From Limnephilus marmoratus (lineage: Eukaryota > Arthropoda > Insecta > Trichoptera > Limnephilidae): a DNA stretch of 64,000 nucleotides. Made by a program: the position numbers and the translations under genes. The stretch lies in NCBI GenBank assembly GCA_917880885.1, contig OU862909.1, forward strand, positions 32,486,405 through 32,550,404, given 5' to 3'. This document shows, in pieces, positions 22,601 to 35,696 of the stretch. The notes beneath the pieces are model-generated. The model was not told the origin of the DNA. It worked only from the letters and a program-made list of their open reading frames with translations, and ran no database searches. How positions within the stretch are numbered: the stretch's first letter is position 1; each line of letters opens with the position of its first letter.

Positions 22601-24050
22601 GGGCCTAGCAGCAGAAACCTGCCAAACAGAAGTATATTTACATCATTGGAGGCATGCACACATCAAATCCTTAAAGTTTCATCGCAAACGGATGAATGGT
22701 TTGGCAAAGCTTAGCGTTTAAACATACTTACATATAAAGCCGCCCGGAGGGCCTAGCAGCTGAAATCTGCCAAGCTGAAGTATAAAAACACCATTGCAGG
22801 CATGCACACATCAAATCCTTAAAGTTTCATCGCAATCGGATGAATGGTTTGGCAAAGCTTAGCGTTTAAACATAATTATATATAAAGCCGCCCACAGGGC
22901 CTAGCAGCAGAAACCTGCCAAGCTGATGTATAAAGACACCATTGCAGGCATGCACACATCAAATCCTTAAAGTTTCATCACAATCGGATGAATGGTTTGG
23001 CAAATCTTAGCGTTTAAACATAATTATATATAAAGCCGCCCACAGGGCCTAGCAGCAGAAACCTGCCAAAGAGAAGTATATATACATCATTGGAGGCCTG
23101 CACACATCAACTTTCCATAGTTTCATCGCAATCGGATGAATGGTTTGGCAAAGCTTAGCGTTTAAACATACTTACATATAAAGCCGCCCGCAGGGCCTAG
23201 CAGCTGAAATCTGCCAAGCTGAAGAATAAAGACACCATTGCAGGCATGCACACAACAAATCCTTAAAGTTTCATCGAAATCGGATGAATGGTTTGGCAAA
23301 GCTTAGCGTTTAAACATATTCATATATAAAGCCGCCCGCAGGGCCTAGCAGCAGAAATCTGCCAAGCTGAAGTATAACGACACCATTGCAGGCATGCACA
23401 CATCAAATTCTTGAAGTTTCATCGCAATCGGATGAATGGTTTGGCAAATCTTAGCGTTTAAACATAATTATATATAAAGCCGCCCACAGGGCCTAGCAGC
23501 AGAAACCTGCCAAACAGAAGTATATTTACATCATTGGAGGCATGCACACATCAAATCCTTAAAGTTTCATCGCAAACGGATGAATGGTTTGGCAAAGCTT
23601 AGCGTTTAAACATACTTACATATAAAGCCGCCCGCAGGGCCTAGCAGCTGAAATCTGCCAAGCTGAAGTATAAAAACACCATTGCAGGCATGCACACATC
23701 AAATCCTTAAAGTTTCATCGCAATCGGATGAATGGTTTGGCAAAGCTTAGCGTTTTAACATAATTATATATAAAGCCGCATACAGGGCCTAGCAGCAGAA
23801 ACCTGCCAAGCTGAAGTGTAAAAACACCATTGCAGGCATGCACACATCAAATTCTTGAAGTTTCATCGCAATCGGATGAATGGTTTGGCAAATCTTAGCG
23901 TTTAAACATACTTACATATAAAGCCGCCCGCAGGGCCTAGCAGCTGAAATCTGCCGAGCTGAAATATAAAGACACCATTGCAGGCATGCTCACATCAAAT
24001 CCTAAAAGTTTCATCGCAATACGATGAACGGTTAGCCATGCATAATTTCA
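19687..24050 (-). mobile_element. Helitron-like element f carrying a 148-bp satellite instead of the 127-bp array
   Basis: CTAG at 19687-19690, the usual hairpin and the conserved 'gatttgacgtgtgaacgtgg' subterminal block. After that comes a different tandem repeat: short ~118-120-bp monomers at about 19,820-20,210, then 148-bp monomers, then a return to the short type at 24,010-24,055. The same 3' end joined to two unrelated arrays suggests that the end is the mobile part and the arrays are passengers. Confidence 0.55.
20210..24000. repeat. 148-bp satellite, 26 monomers, with 888-bp higher-order period
   Basis: The word 'aagccgcc' recurs every 148 bp from 20,221 to 23,921 (25 intervals, average exactly 148). 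Monomers share 'gcagggcctagcag', 'ggcatgcacacatcaaat' and 'catcgcaatcggatgaatgg'. A diagnostic variant ('gaagtatatatacatcattg') occurs at 21,297, 22,185 and 23,073, that is every 888 bp or six monomers, and neighbouring variants keep the same order. No open frame spans the array. Confidence 0.9.
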
Positions 24051-25136
24051 TGATGCCAGAACGTAGTACAGAATTCCTATGTTTATATTTCACAAAAATT
24101 GCGCTATAATTTTTTTTTAATTATTTACGAAAAAAAAATCTTGAAACTGAATTTTAGCGCATTAAAAAAATAATATTATGAATCCTGAATTCAAGCAAAA
24201 GCCATCGTCAAATCAGTAATCCAACCAATATAACGTCATCAAGCTTAAATACAAAAAAAATCATTTTATAATGGCCGTCGCCATGCCCAAATACGCTCAG
24301 CCAATAAAAATGAAAAATAAAACATTTAATAATGGCCGTCGCCACGCCCAAATACGCTCAGCCAATAAAAATTAAAAATAAAACATTTAATAATGGCCGT
24401 CGCCACGCCCAAATACCGTCAGCCAATCAGGGGGCCTCTAGTAATACGGCACCCCTAATGTCGTTTTGATTGGTTGGAGTTCCCAGCCAATCACGTTCCA
24501 GCCAATCAGCGGGCTTCGGGTAAATTTCCTAAATCGCAGGTAGTTCAGGATTGAAGTTATTTTTAAAAACAATTTAAAAAAATTTAAATTAACTCTGCGT
24601 TTTAAAAAAAATATTTTTTAAACCCTTTTTTTTTGGAATTGACATTTTTTATGTATCAATCTTTTGAATTCATTGACACACATGCTCTTTTATTAATAAA
24701 TGTATATTTTATTATGAGAAATGTTTGAAAAACTAAAAAAATATTCACATCTTCATTTCAGATATGAATCTGCTCTTCCCAAATCTTAATGCGACTGTCC
24801 GAATCGATTTTCTGTAACAAAAAAAAAAAAAATCAAAAGTCAGAAATAATAAAGAAAAAAAAATTAATAATTTTTCGAGCGGTCTCTTTTTAATCACCCT
24901 CAAAACGACAATAAAGAATGAAACTGCCCGTGGAATTCTGCCTACACGATGCATAATTTTCTTACTCCAATTTCGAACGTTTTAATTTGAAATTTTTGAT
25001 AGAAATTTGATTTTTTCTAACGAAAAGCTTTGCTTCTCGACTCTGCCGATAGGTGGCTCCGTTAAAAGTATACATTTTTTTTAAACATTAGTTTCAATAC
25101 TCGACTTTTATGTTGTTTTTTTGCACACGTCAGTTT
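24051..25136. other. AT-rich DNA with a 61-bp tandem triplet
   Basis: No gene is seen. Three copies of a 61-bp unit starting 'atggccgtcgcc' lie at 24,271, 24,332 and 24,393, each ending 'cagccaat' and followed by more 'agccaatca' words to 24,510. The rest is AT-rich. Confidence 0.6.
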
Positions 25137-25716
25137 TCAAATGAATATTACAACGATGTTTTTGAGAAAAGTGATAATTATGACGGTCAATTGACCTTTG
25201 AAAAACTCTTGTTGACGGAATTTCACTAAATTTTGGCTTCCAAGCGTGATATTTTCGACAAAATCGCGTATGCCAGTCGGCCGGTGGGAAAACGAAAAAT
25301 GAAAGATGACATTTAAAATCTGCGTACCTAGCGAAATCAGTTTTGTATGGGAGATTTTCGCTACATCTTTCTCAACTTTTGCGGGCATTTGAAAAGAGAT
25401 AGATACAATGAATTCGCTTCGAAGAAGAGTGAACCGTGGGGCCTTTGAAATCGGATGAGCTTAGAGATCAATTTGGCTTGCCAAATTTTACCAAATTTTC
25501 GCAAGCCAAAGTGACCCGTGAGGTTTCACCCACCCGAGGGGCAGAGTGGTCGCTTTTCCCCTCAAATCGAAAGTGAGCTTTGACCCTTACCAAACGGCCG
25601 CGAGCCAAAGTGACCCTTGTCGTTTCACCCACCCGAGGGGCAGAGTGGTCGCTTTTCCCCTCAAATCAAAAGTGAGGTTTTTCCCGACCTACCCCAAAAC
25701 TGTGCATTAATATATA
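25137..25716. repeat. Type II left flank, before element g
   Basis: Shared with 27,996-28,548, 41,777-42,328 and partly 45,150-45,410. It carries 'acccgaggggcagagtggtc' twice (near 25,532 and 25,631). This resembles the type I phrase 'caggcagagtggtcgatttt', so types I and II are probably diverged forms of one flank. An 83-codon minus-strand frame is conserved in three copies but lacks recognisable features. Confidence 0.6.
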
Positions 25717-26265
25717 CTAGGTTTTGCCCGTTGCAGAAGCAACTGACGGGTTTAAACACTATGCGATTTGACGTGTGAACGTGGATGAAGCGAGGAAGAG
25801 TGTGTGTTAAATTAAATATATGAAGAAACCTGAGGTTACAGTGACCTTGCAACGCATGCCGGGTACCCGTTGTATATAATGTTATGTAGTGCAGCGCTTG
25901 CATTAAAATGTAATTTCCCAGGAATTGGAATGGAACCATTACAGTTAAGTTGACCCCGAGGTTACAGTGACCTTGCAACGCATGCCGAGTAACCATTGTA
26001 TATCATGTTATATATTGCAGGCACTTACTTTAAAATGTTATTTCCCGGGAATTATGATGGAACCATTACAGTAAAGTTGACACCGAGGTTACAGTGATGT
26101 TGCAACGCATGCCGGGTACCCGTTGTATATAATGTTCTATAGTACAGGCGCTTGCATTATAATGTGGTTTTCCGAGATTTGGGATGGAACCATTACAGTT
26201 TAATGGACCCCGAGGTTAAAGTGGCCTTGCAACGCATGCCGGGTACCCGCTGTATATAACTTATT
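25717..26265 (-). mobile_element. Helitron-like element g: 3' terminus plus 4-monomer array
   Basis: CTAG at 25717-25720, 'gttttgccc' subtype, four monomers. Its second/third monomer junction ('aaccattgtatatcatg' near 25,990) is the intact counterpart of the site where the gag element inserted in element k. Confidence 0.65.
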
Positions 26266-26319
26266 TATTTACGGACAAAAAGTCCATTAACAATATAAAA
26301 TACGTCACTAACTTATATC

Positions 26320-26715
26320 TCCCTCTTATCCTTTCCCTTGTTACCATAATTATTGGAAGGCTTTTGACCTCTCCAGCCAGATTCTCCCAAACCTTCGCCA
26401 TACACCGCAGTGTGAGGAATAGATTCATACGTTCGTCACTCCTGGCCACACTGACCCCCAGATTCCTAAACACCCCTCATACCCTTTTCCTTCCCATATC
26501 TTCTTCTCCTTCCTTTCCCTTAAAAAACCCTCCGCACAGCATCCTCAAAGATGACATAGGCCCCTAGGGAAATTGTTTTCTTTGGAGCCTCCTGTGTGGA
26601 GCTAAAGTAAAAAAAAAATTAACACTGCATAATTTCATCCTGAGTTCTCCCCAAGGTTACAGTGATTTTGCAACGCATGCCGGGTATCCGTTGTATGTAA
26701 TGTTATGTAGAAATA
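26320..26715 (+). mobile_element. Family S retroposon copy plus one trailing 127-bp monomer piece
   Basis: The retroposon runs to an A-run at 26,609-26,617. It is followed at about 26,650-26,715 by a partial monomer ('tttgcaacgcatgccggg') ending in 'gttatgtagaaatacaaat'. The same arrangement recurs at 39,040-39,435. Confidence 0.6.
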
Positions 26716-27995
26716 CAAATCCCTATAGTTTCACTGACTTCAGTAGTTGGGACTCTTGTGCCGTATAATCATTAAAATTTAGTTAATAATGTATAAAACA
26801 ATTAATTTCCGTACAATTTTAAAGTACCTACACCATTTGAAAAAAAAAATTGTACCATCTTTGCTATTAAATTTACACAATATATTAATTTCTCATTATT
26901 TCGACAACAACGTTCCCTCAAAAGTAGGTACTGGCCATTACTGGTATTATTATTTAAGAATGTCCAAAAAGAACGAAACTTTACCTACACATTCATAAAT
27001 GAAAAATATTTTGATAGGTTCTTTAAAAAAAATTTAATAATTCTTTAAAATTTCCAAGTTAATTATCACGTTTTGTGAAAGTTGTTTTAAAGTTCTGTAA
27101 TTATTTCAGTTTTGTTGTGCAACTGGATAAAATGATATAACAACAGAACTCGAATAGAACTTACGCAGAACGTTAGAATTAACTTTAAAGAAATGTTGAA
27201 TTCTTCAATTTTATTGCAACAACCCGGCATCCAATGTAAGTACCTACATAATTCGTCTAGGTACCTACTCATTTTCGCAAAAAAACCACGGTAGTAAGTC
27301 GGTAAGCCGGTAGGTAGGTACCTAAGCACTTATTTCCATCACTAAGTTGCATGGGTTATCTGTGTGTTCTAAATAACAGGGTCCGCCAAAACTGCGTTAC
27401 TCATTTTTGGTAAAAATAAATTGATTAAATAATAATATTTTTTTTTAAGTAAAAATAAAATCGTCTTTTTTTTAAATATTTTTCTAGAAATGACATCGGT
27501 CAAACATCCAACTTTTAAATTCACGAACGCGCATACTACTTTCGTAATAAATAATTATTCACAACGATACATGTATGAAAAAAAACGGAAATTCTAAGCA
27601 TCGTCATTTGAGAAATGTTTCTACGCCGCTCAAACGTTAGTCGTGAAGGCCCGACTATATTTTCGAAAAAAAAAATATCAAGAAAATTATCATTCAAAAT
27701 AATTAAAAAAATAATTATTATATTTCGAGCAGTATTTTTTTTACCACCGTGTACCGGCATAATAACGATTCATGAATGATGAAATTAGATTTTAAAACCT
27801 GCTAACAACGCCAATTTAAGACACTCCAATTTTGTTTCGCGTTCGAATTTGAATTTTAGTCTATTTTTAAATTTTTCTAATGAAATGTTTTAATTCTATG
27901 TCCTGTCGACTGGCGGCGCCGTGAAAACAGTACATAATTTTAAAGATTAGTTTCAATACTCGACTTTTATGTTGTTTTTTTGCACATGTCAGTTT
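26716..27995. repeat. AT-rich spacer, duplicated at 40.5-41.8 kb
   Basis: No gene is seen. 'agtttcactgacttcagtag' at 26,729 matches 40,509 and the two regions stay collinear (offset about 13,780) into element h/l. GGTACC palindromes lie near 27,260 and 27,314. Confidence 0.7.
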
Positions 27996-28548
27996 TCAAA
28001 TGAATATTACAACGATGTTTTTGAGAAAAGTGATAATTACGACGGTCAATTGACCTTTGAAAAACTCTTGTTGACGGAATTTCACTAAATTTTGGCTTCC
28101 AAGCGTGATATTTTCGACAAAATCGCGTATGCCAGTCGGCCGGTGGGAAAACGAAAAATGAAAGATGACATTTAAAATCTGCGTACCTAGCGAAATCAGT
28201 TTTGTATGGGAGATTTTCGCTACATCTTTCTCAACTTTTCCGGGCATTTGAAAAGAGATAGATACAATGAATTCGCTTCGAAGAAGAGTGAACCGTGGGG
28301 CCTTTGAAATCGGATGAGCTTAGAGATCAATTTGGCTTGCCAAATTTTACCCAATTTTCGCAAGCCAAAGTGACCCGTGAGGTTTCACCCACCCGAGGGA
28401 CAGAGTGGTAGCTTTTCCCCTCAAATCGAAAGTGAGTTTTTTCGACCAATGGCGTGAGCGGAAAAAGTGAGTTTTTTCGACCAATGGCGTGAGCGGAAAA
28501 AGTGACCTTTTCCCTGACCTACCCCAAAACTGAGCATTAATATATATA
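27996..28548. repeat. Type II left flank, before element h
   Basis: Near copy of 25,137-25,700 up to 28,430. There a 33-34-bp tandem pair appears, 'gaccaatggcgtgagcgg' with 'aaaaagtga', which is also in units i, j, k and l. Confidence 0.6.
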
Positions 28549-30748
28549 CTAGGTTTTGCCCGTTGCAGAAGCAACTGACGGGTTTAAACACTATGCGATT
28601 TGACGTGTGAACGTGGATGAAGCGAGGAAGAGTGTGTGTTAAATTAAATATATGAAGAAACCTGAGGTTACAGTGACCTTGCAACGCATGCCGGGTACCC
28701 GTTGTATATAATGTTATGTAGTGCAGCGCTTGCATTAAAATGTAATTTCCCAGGAATTGGAATGGAACCATTACAGTTAAGTTGACCCCGAGGTTACAGT
28801 GACCTTGCAACGCATGCCGAGTAACCGTTGTATATTATGTTATAAATTGCAGGCGCTTGCATTAAAATTTTATTTCCCGGGAGTCGGGATGAAACTATTA
28901 CAGTAAAGTTGACCCCTAGGTTACAGTGACCTTGCAACGCATACCGGGTGCCCGTTGTATATAATGTTATATAGTGCAGGCGCTTGCTTTAAAATGTTAT
29001 TTCCCGGGAATTGGGATGGAACCATTACAGTTAAGTTGACCCCGAGGTTACAGTGACCTTGCAACGCATGCCGTGTAACCGTTGTATATTATGTTATAAA
29101 TTGCAGGCGCTTGCATTAAAATTTTATTTCCCGGGAATCGGGATGAAACCATTACAGTAAAGTTGAACCCTGAGATTACAGTGATGTTGCAACGCATGCC
29201 GGGTACCCGTTGTATATAATGTTATATAGTGCAGGCGCTTGCATTATAATGTAGTTTCCGGGGACTTGGGATGGAACCATTAGAGTTTAGTTGACCCTGA
29301 GGTTAAAGTGGCCTTGCAACGCATGCCGGGTACCCGTAGTATATAATGTTACATATTGCAGGCGCTTGCATTATAATGTAGTTTCCCAGGACTTCGGATG
29401 GAAACATTACAGTTTTATTGACCCCGAGGTTAAAGCGGCCTTGCAACGAATGCCGGGTACCCGTTGTATATAATTTTATAAAGTGCATAATTTTATAATG
29501 TTGTTTCCCGGGACTTGGTAGGGAACCATTACGGTTTAGTTGACCCCGAAGTTAAAGTGGCCTCGCAACGCATGCCGGGTACCGCAGTTTAGCAGTGCAA
29601 AATTTCATTATGCCGGAGCTCACTATTGTAGTTGTATTGTATTTCATTTTGCAAGTGTAAGTACTAAGTAGGTACTTTGTTGTAATATTTCACCAAAACG
29701 ACGCCATTATGCTGTTGAGCATAAAATAATTTTCACTACAAATAAATTCATTCAATATCATGTTTTGATTTTTAAATGAAAAAAGTCCCCGCAAGTAAGT
29801 ACCTACCTAGAACACGCGTAATGTATATATATATACAATGTTCAAATAGAACACACTTAAAAATAAAAAAAATAATTAATAAAAAAAATTGACAATTCTT
29901 TAAATTTTTCTAGTAAATTTTCAGTTCTATAAAGTTCCGTTCGAGTTCTGTAATTATTTCAGTTTTGTGATGTAACTGGTCTGTAATGATAAAACAATAG
30001 AATTTGAGTAGAACCATCAAAGAACGTGAAAATTAACTTTAAAAAAGTTCAATTATTCTGTATCATGGAAACAACCTTACCTTAGTATTTATTGCATTAA
30101 AACCTAATTCGTTGTGTAGGTACCCATTCAGGTAGGTACCTGCGCATTTCCTTAGATTCCGGCAATCTTAGCTTTTTTCATCATATTTGCAATACTACCG
30201 AAATAAGTAGGTACCTACCCCGAATGAAAAACGTGTTAATTTGACTGGCCAGCAAATATTTAAACTTCCGATGGAATCTGTGAGCGCGTTTTTTGATGAT
30301 TTTTTTTCGGAAAATTTCGAGTTTTGTCAGCATCTCCTGACGTATTTTATATGAGAATCATATGTTTTATTGGTGTTAAAAGTTGCGGAATCTATCCGGC
30401 TATCGTATTTTCAAAAAACATCTAGCCCGGAATCGGTTTTTCGGCGGTAATGTCGTTTTCCGAAAAACAACGACCGAAACCGCCGAGAGTTCCGTTTTGT
30501 TAGGCTAAAAATTTGACATCTGAGATCCTGACCTATGTCAATTATAGCATTTTCCTTTGTGAAATTAGCGGGTTTTTTCCTAAATTTTTTTTTTCAAACG
30601 CCGTCTGTCGGCGGGAAATATAATCGAGTGATTCGAGTAGAGCTTCTAGTTTTCGCCGCCGATTCGTATCGGAGAATAAATCCCTGTATATATTTCATTT
30701 TGTCGAAAAAAAATTTCTCCCAGCTTCCTTATTACGATTTGCTTCAAC
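28366..30748. repeat. 2.38-kb tandem unit, copy 1
   Basis: Includes the end of the left flank, element h with eight monomers, and the type III spacer. Its left boundary is where similarity to copy 2 begins ('aagtgacccgtgaggtttca'). It differs from copies 2 and 3 by scattered substitutions, for example in monomer 5. Confidence 0.85.
28549..29590 (-). mobile_element. Helitron-like element h: 3' terminus plus 8-monomer array
   Basis: CTAG at 28549-28552 and eight monomers. 'gcaacg' lies at about 28681, 28808, 28934, 29061, 29189, 29317, 29443 and 29565, so the period is 122-128 bp. The last monomer is followed by 'ggtaccgcagtttagcagtg'. Confidence 0.65.
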
Positions 30749-33131
30749 CGAAAGTGACCCGTGAGGTTTCACCCACTCGAGGGGCAAAGTGGTAGCTTTT
30801 CCCCTCAAATCGAAAGTGAGTTTTTTCGACCAATGGCGTGAGCGGAAAAAGTGAGTTTTCTCGACCAATGGCGTGAGCGGAAAAAGTGACCTTTTCCCTG
30901 ACCTACCCCAAAACTGAACATTAATATATATACTAGGTTTTGCCCGTTGCAGAAGCAACTGACGGGTTTAAACACTATGCGATTTGACGTGTGAACGTGG
31001 ATGAAGCGAGGAAGAGTGTGTGTTAAATTAAATATATGAAGAAACCTGAGGTTACAGTGACCTTGCAACGCATGCCGGGTACCCGTTGTATATAATGTTA
31101 TGTAGTGCAGCGCTTGCATTAAAATGTAATTTCCCAGGAATTGGAATGGAACCATTACAGTTAAGTTGACCCCGAGGTTACAGTGACCTTGCAACGCATG
31201 CCGAGTAACCGTTGTATATTATGTTATAAATTGCAGGCGCTTGCATTAAAATTTTATTTCCCGGGAGTCGGGATGAAACCATTACAGTAAAGTTGACCCC
31301 TAGGTTACAGTGACCTTGCAACGCATACCGGGTACCCGTTGTATATAATGTTATATAGTGCAGGCGCTTGCTTTAAAATGTTATTTCCCGGGAATTGGGA
31401 TGGAACCATTACAGTTAAGTTGACCCCGAGGTTACAGTGACCTTGCAACGCATGCCGTGTAACCGTTGTATATTATGTTATAAATTGCAGGCGCTTGCAT
31501 TAAAATTTTATTTCCCGGGAATCGGGATGAAACCATTACAGTAAAGTTGACCCCTAGGTTACAGTGACCTTGCAACGCATGCCGGGTACCCGTTGTATAT
31601 AATGTTATATAGTGCAGGCGCTTGCATTATAATGTAGTTTCCGGGGACTTGGGATGGAACCATTAGAGTTTAGTTGACCCTGAGGTTAAAGTGGCCTTGC
31701 AACGCATGCCGGGTACCCGTAGTATATAATGTTACATATTGCAGGCGCTTGCATTATAATGTAGTTTCCCAGGACTTCGGATGGAAACATTACAGTTTTA
31801 TTGACCCCGAGGTTAAAGCGGCCGTGCAACGAATGCCGGGTACCCGTTGTATATAATTTTATAAAGTGCATAATTTTATAATGTTGTTTCCCGGGACTTG
31901 GTAGGGAACCATTACGGTTTAGTTGACCCCGAAGTTAAAGTGGCCTCGCAACGCATGCCGGGTACCGCAGTTAAGCAGTGCAAAATTTCATTATGCCGGA
32001 GCTCACTATTGTAGTTGTATTGTATTTCATTTTGCAAGAGTAAGTACTAAGTAGGTACTTTGTTGTAATATTTCACCAAAACGACGCCATTATGCTGTTG
32101 AGCATAAAATAATTTTCACTACAAATAAATTCATTCAATATCATGTTTTGATTTTTAAATGAAAAAAGTCCCCGCAAGTAAGTACCTACCTAGAACACGC
32201 GTAATGTATATATATATACAATGTTCAAATAGAACACACTTAAAAATAAAAAAAATAATTAATAAAAAAAATTGACAATTCTTTAAATTTTTCTAGTAAA
32301 TTTTCAGTTCTATAAAGTTCCGTTCGAGTTCTGTAATTATTTCAGTTTTGTGATGTAACTGGTCTGTAATGATAAAACAATAGAATTTGAGTAGAACCAT
32401 CACAGAACGTGAAAATTAACTTTAAAAAAGTTCAATTATTCTGTATCATGGAAACAACCTTACCTTAGTATTTATTGCATTAAAACCTAATTCGTTGTGT
32501 AGGTACCCATTCAGGTAGGTACCTGCGCATTTCCTTAGATTCCGGCAATCTTAGCTTTTTTCATCATATTTGCAATACTACCGAAATAAGTAGGTACCTA
32601 CCCCGAATGAAAAACGTGTTAATTTGACTGGCCAGCAAATATTTAAACTTCCGATGGAATCTGTGAGCGCGTTTTTTGATGATTTTTTTTCGGAAAATTT
32701 CGAGTTTTGTCAGCATCTCCTGACGTATTTTATATGAGAATCATATGTTTTATTGGTGTTAAAAGTTGCGGAATCTATCCGGCTATCGTATTTTCAAAAA
32801 ACATCTAGCCCGGAATCGGTTTTTCGGCGGTAATGTCGTTTTCCGAAAAACAACGACCGAAACCGCCGAGAGTTCCGTTTTGTTAGGCTAAAAATTTGAC
32901 ATCTGAGATCCTGACCTATGTCAATTATAGCATTTTCCTTTGTGAAATTAGCGGGTTTTTTCCTAAATTTTTTTTTTCAAACGCCGTCTGTCGGCGGGAA
33001 ATATAATCGAGTGATTCGAGTAGAGCTTCTAGTTTTCGCCGCCGATTCGTATCGGAGAATAAATCCCTGTATATATTTCATTTTGTCGAAAAAAAATTTC
33101 TCCCAGCTTCCTTATTACGATTTGCTTCAAC
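30749..33131. repeat. 2.38-kb tandem unit, copy 2 (with element i)
   Basis: Contains Helitron-like element i with CTAG at 30933-30936 and eight monomers to about 31,975, then the type III spacer. Almost identical to copy 3 in every stretch I compared, which indicates a very recent duplication or an assembly artefact. Confidence 0.85.
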
Positions 33132-35514
33132 CGAAAGTGACCCGTGAGGTTTCACCCACTCGAGGGGCAAAGTGGTAGCTTTTCCCCTCAAATCGAAAGT
33201 GAGTTTTTTCGACCAATGGCGTGAGCGGAAAAAGTGAGTTTTCTCGACCAATGGCGTGAGCGGAAAAAGTGACCTTTTCCCTGACCTACCCCAAAACTGA
33301 ACATTAATATATATACTAGGTTTTGCCCGTTGCAGAAGCAACTGACGGGTTTAAACACTATGCGATTTGACGTGTGAACGTGGATGAAGCGAGGAAGAGT
33401 GTGTGTTAAATTAAATATATGAAGAAACCTGAGGTTACAGTGACCTTGCAACGCATGCCGGGTACCCGTTGTATATAATGTTATGTAGTGCAGCGCTTGC
33501 ATTAAAATGTAATTTCCCAGGAATTGGAATGGAACCATTACAGTTAAGTTGACCCCGAGGTTACAGTGACCTTGCAACGCATGCCGAGTAACCGTTGTAT
33601 ATTATGTTATAAATTGCAGGCGCTTGCATTAAAATTTTATTTCCCGGGAGTCGGGATGAAACCATTACAGTAAAGTTGACCCCTAGGTTACAGTGACCTT
33701 GCAACGCATACCGGGTACCCGTTGTATATAATGTTATATAGTGCAGGCGCTTGCTTTAAAATGTTATTTCCCGGGAATTGGGATGGAACCATTACAGTTA
33801 AGTTGACCCCGAGGTTACAGTGACCTTGCAACGCATGCCGTGTAACCGTTGTATATTATGTTATAAATTGCAGGCGCTTGCATTAAAATTTTATTTCCCG
33901 GGAATCGGGATGAAACCATTACAGTAAAGTTGACCCCTAGGTTACAGTGACCTTGCAACGCATGCCGGGTACCCGTTGTATATAATGTTATATAGTGCAG
34001 GCGCTTGCATTATAATGTAGTTTCCGGGGACTTGGGATGGAACCATTAGAGTTTAGTTGACCCTGAGGTTAAAGTGGCCTTGCAACGCATGCCGGGTACC
34101 CGTAGTATATAATGTTACATATTGCAGGCGCTTGCATTATAATGTAGTTTCCCAGGACTTCGGATGGAAACATTACAGTTTTATTGACCCCGAGGTTAAA
34201 GCGGCCGTGCAACGAATGCCGGGTACCCGTTGTATATAATTTTATAAAGTGCATAATTTTATAATGTTGTTTCCCGGGACTTGGTAGGGAACCATTACGG
34301 TTTAGTTGACCCCGAAGTTAAAGTGGCCTCGCAACGCATGCCGGGTACCGCAGTTAAGCAGTGCAAAATTTCATTATGCCGGAGCTCACTATTGTAGTTG
34401 TATTGTATTTCATTTTGCAAGAGTAAGTACTAAGTAGGTACTTTGTTGTAATATTTCACCAAAACGACGCCATTATGCTGTTGAGCATAAAATAATTTTC
34501 ACTACAAATAAATTCATTCAATATCATGTTTTGATTTTTAAATGAAAAAAGTCCCCGCAAGTAAGTACCTACCTAGAACACGCGTAATGTATATATATAT
34601 ACAATGTTCAAATAGAACACACTTAAAAATAAAAAAAATAATTAATAAAAAAAATTGACAATTCTTTAAATTTTTCTAGTAAATTTTCAGTTCTATAAAG
34701 TTCCGTTCGAGTTCTGTAATTATTTCAGTTTTGTGATGTAACTGGTCTGTAATGATAAAACAATAGAATTTGAGTAGAACCATCACAGAACGTGAAAATT
34801 AACTTTAAAAAAGTTCAATTATTCTGTATCATGGAAACAACCTTACCTTAGTATTTATTGCATTAAAACCTAATTCGTTGTGTAGGTACCCATTCAGGTA
34901 GGTACCTGCGCATTTCCTTAGATTCCGGCAATCTTAGCTTTTTTCATCATATTTGCAATACTACCGAAATAAGTAGGTACCTACCCTGAATGAAAAACGT
35001 GTTAATTTGACTGGCCAGCAAATATTTAAACTTCCGATGGAATCTGTGAGCGCGTTTTTTGATGATTTTTTTTCGGAAAATTTCGAGTTTTGTCAGCATC
35101 TCCTGACGTATTTTATATGAGAATCATATGTTTTATTGGTGTTAAAAGTTGCGGAATCTATCCGGCTATCGTATTTTCAAAAAACATCTAGCCCGGAATC
35201 GGTTTTTCGGCGGTAATGTCGTTTTCCGAAAAACAACGACCGAAACCGCCGAGAGTTCCGTTTTGTTAGGCTAAAAATTTGACATCTGAGATCCTGACCT
35301 ATGTCAATAGTCCTATATAGCATTTTCCTTAGCGGGTTTTTTCCTAAATTTTTTTTTTCAAACGCCGTCTGTCGGCGGGAAATATAATCGAGTGATTCGA
35401 GTAGAGCTTCTAGTTTTCGCCGCCGATTCGTATCGGAGAATAAATCCCTGTATATATTTCATTTTATCGAAAAAAAATTTCTCCCAGCTTCCTTATTACG
35501 ATTTGCTTCAACCG
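33132..35514. repeat. 2.38-kb tandem unit, copy 3 (with element j)
   Basis: Contains element j with CTAG at 33316-33319 and eight monomers to about 34,358. Near its right end it loses a few bases ('ttccttagcgggtttt' near 35,326 where copy 2 has 'tttgtgaaattagcggg'). After it a fourth unit starts but continues into the different element k. Confidence 0.85.
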
Positions 35515-35696
35515 AAAGTGACCCGTGAGGTTTCACCCACCCGAGGGGCAAAGTGGTAGCTTTTCCCCTCAAATCGAAAGTGAGTTTTTTCGACCAATGG
35601 CGTGAGCGGAAAAAGTGAGTTTTCTCGACCAATGGCGTGAGCGGAAAAAGTGACCTTTTCCCTGACCTACCCCAAAACTGAACATTAATATATATA

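Noticed and set aside
20210..24000. CRISPR-like array
   Set aside because: The whole 148-bp unit repeats; there are no unique spacers, and the setting is eukaryotic.
25137..28247. 83-codon minus-strand frame conserved at 25.1, 28.0 and 41.8 kb
   Set aside because: Conservation is explained by recent block duplication. The flanking non-coding DNA is equally conserved and no domain is recognisable.
30535..33178. 86-codon plus-strand frame repeated in the 2.38-kb units and near 19.4 kb
   Set aside because: The 5' part changes between copies through indels and the surrounding spacer is equally similar, so there is no sign of selection on the frame.
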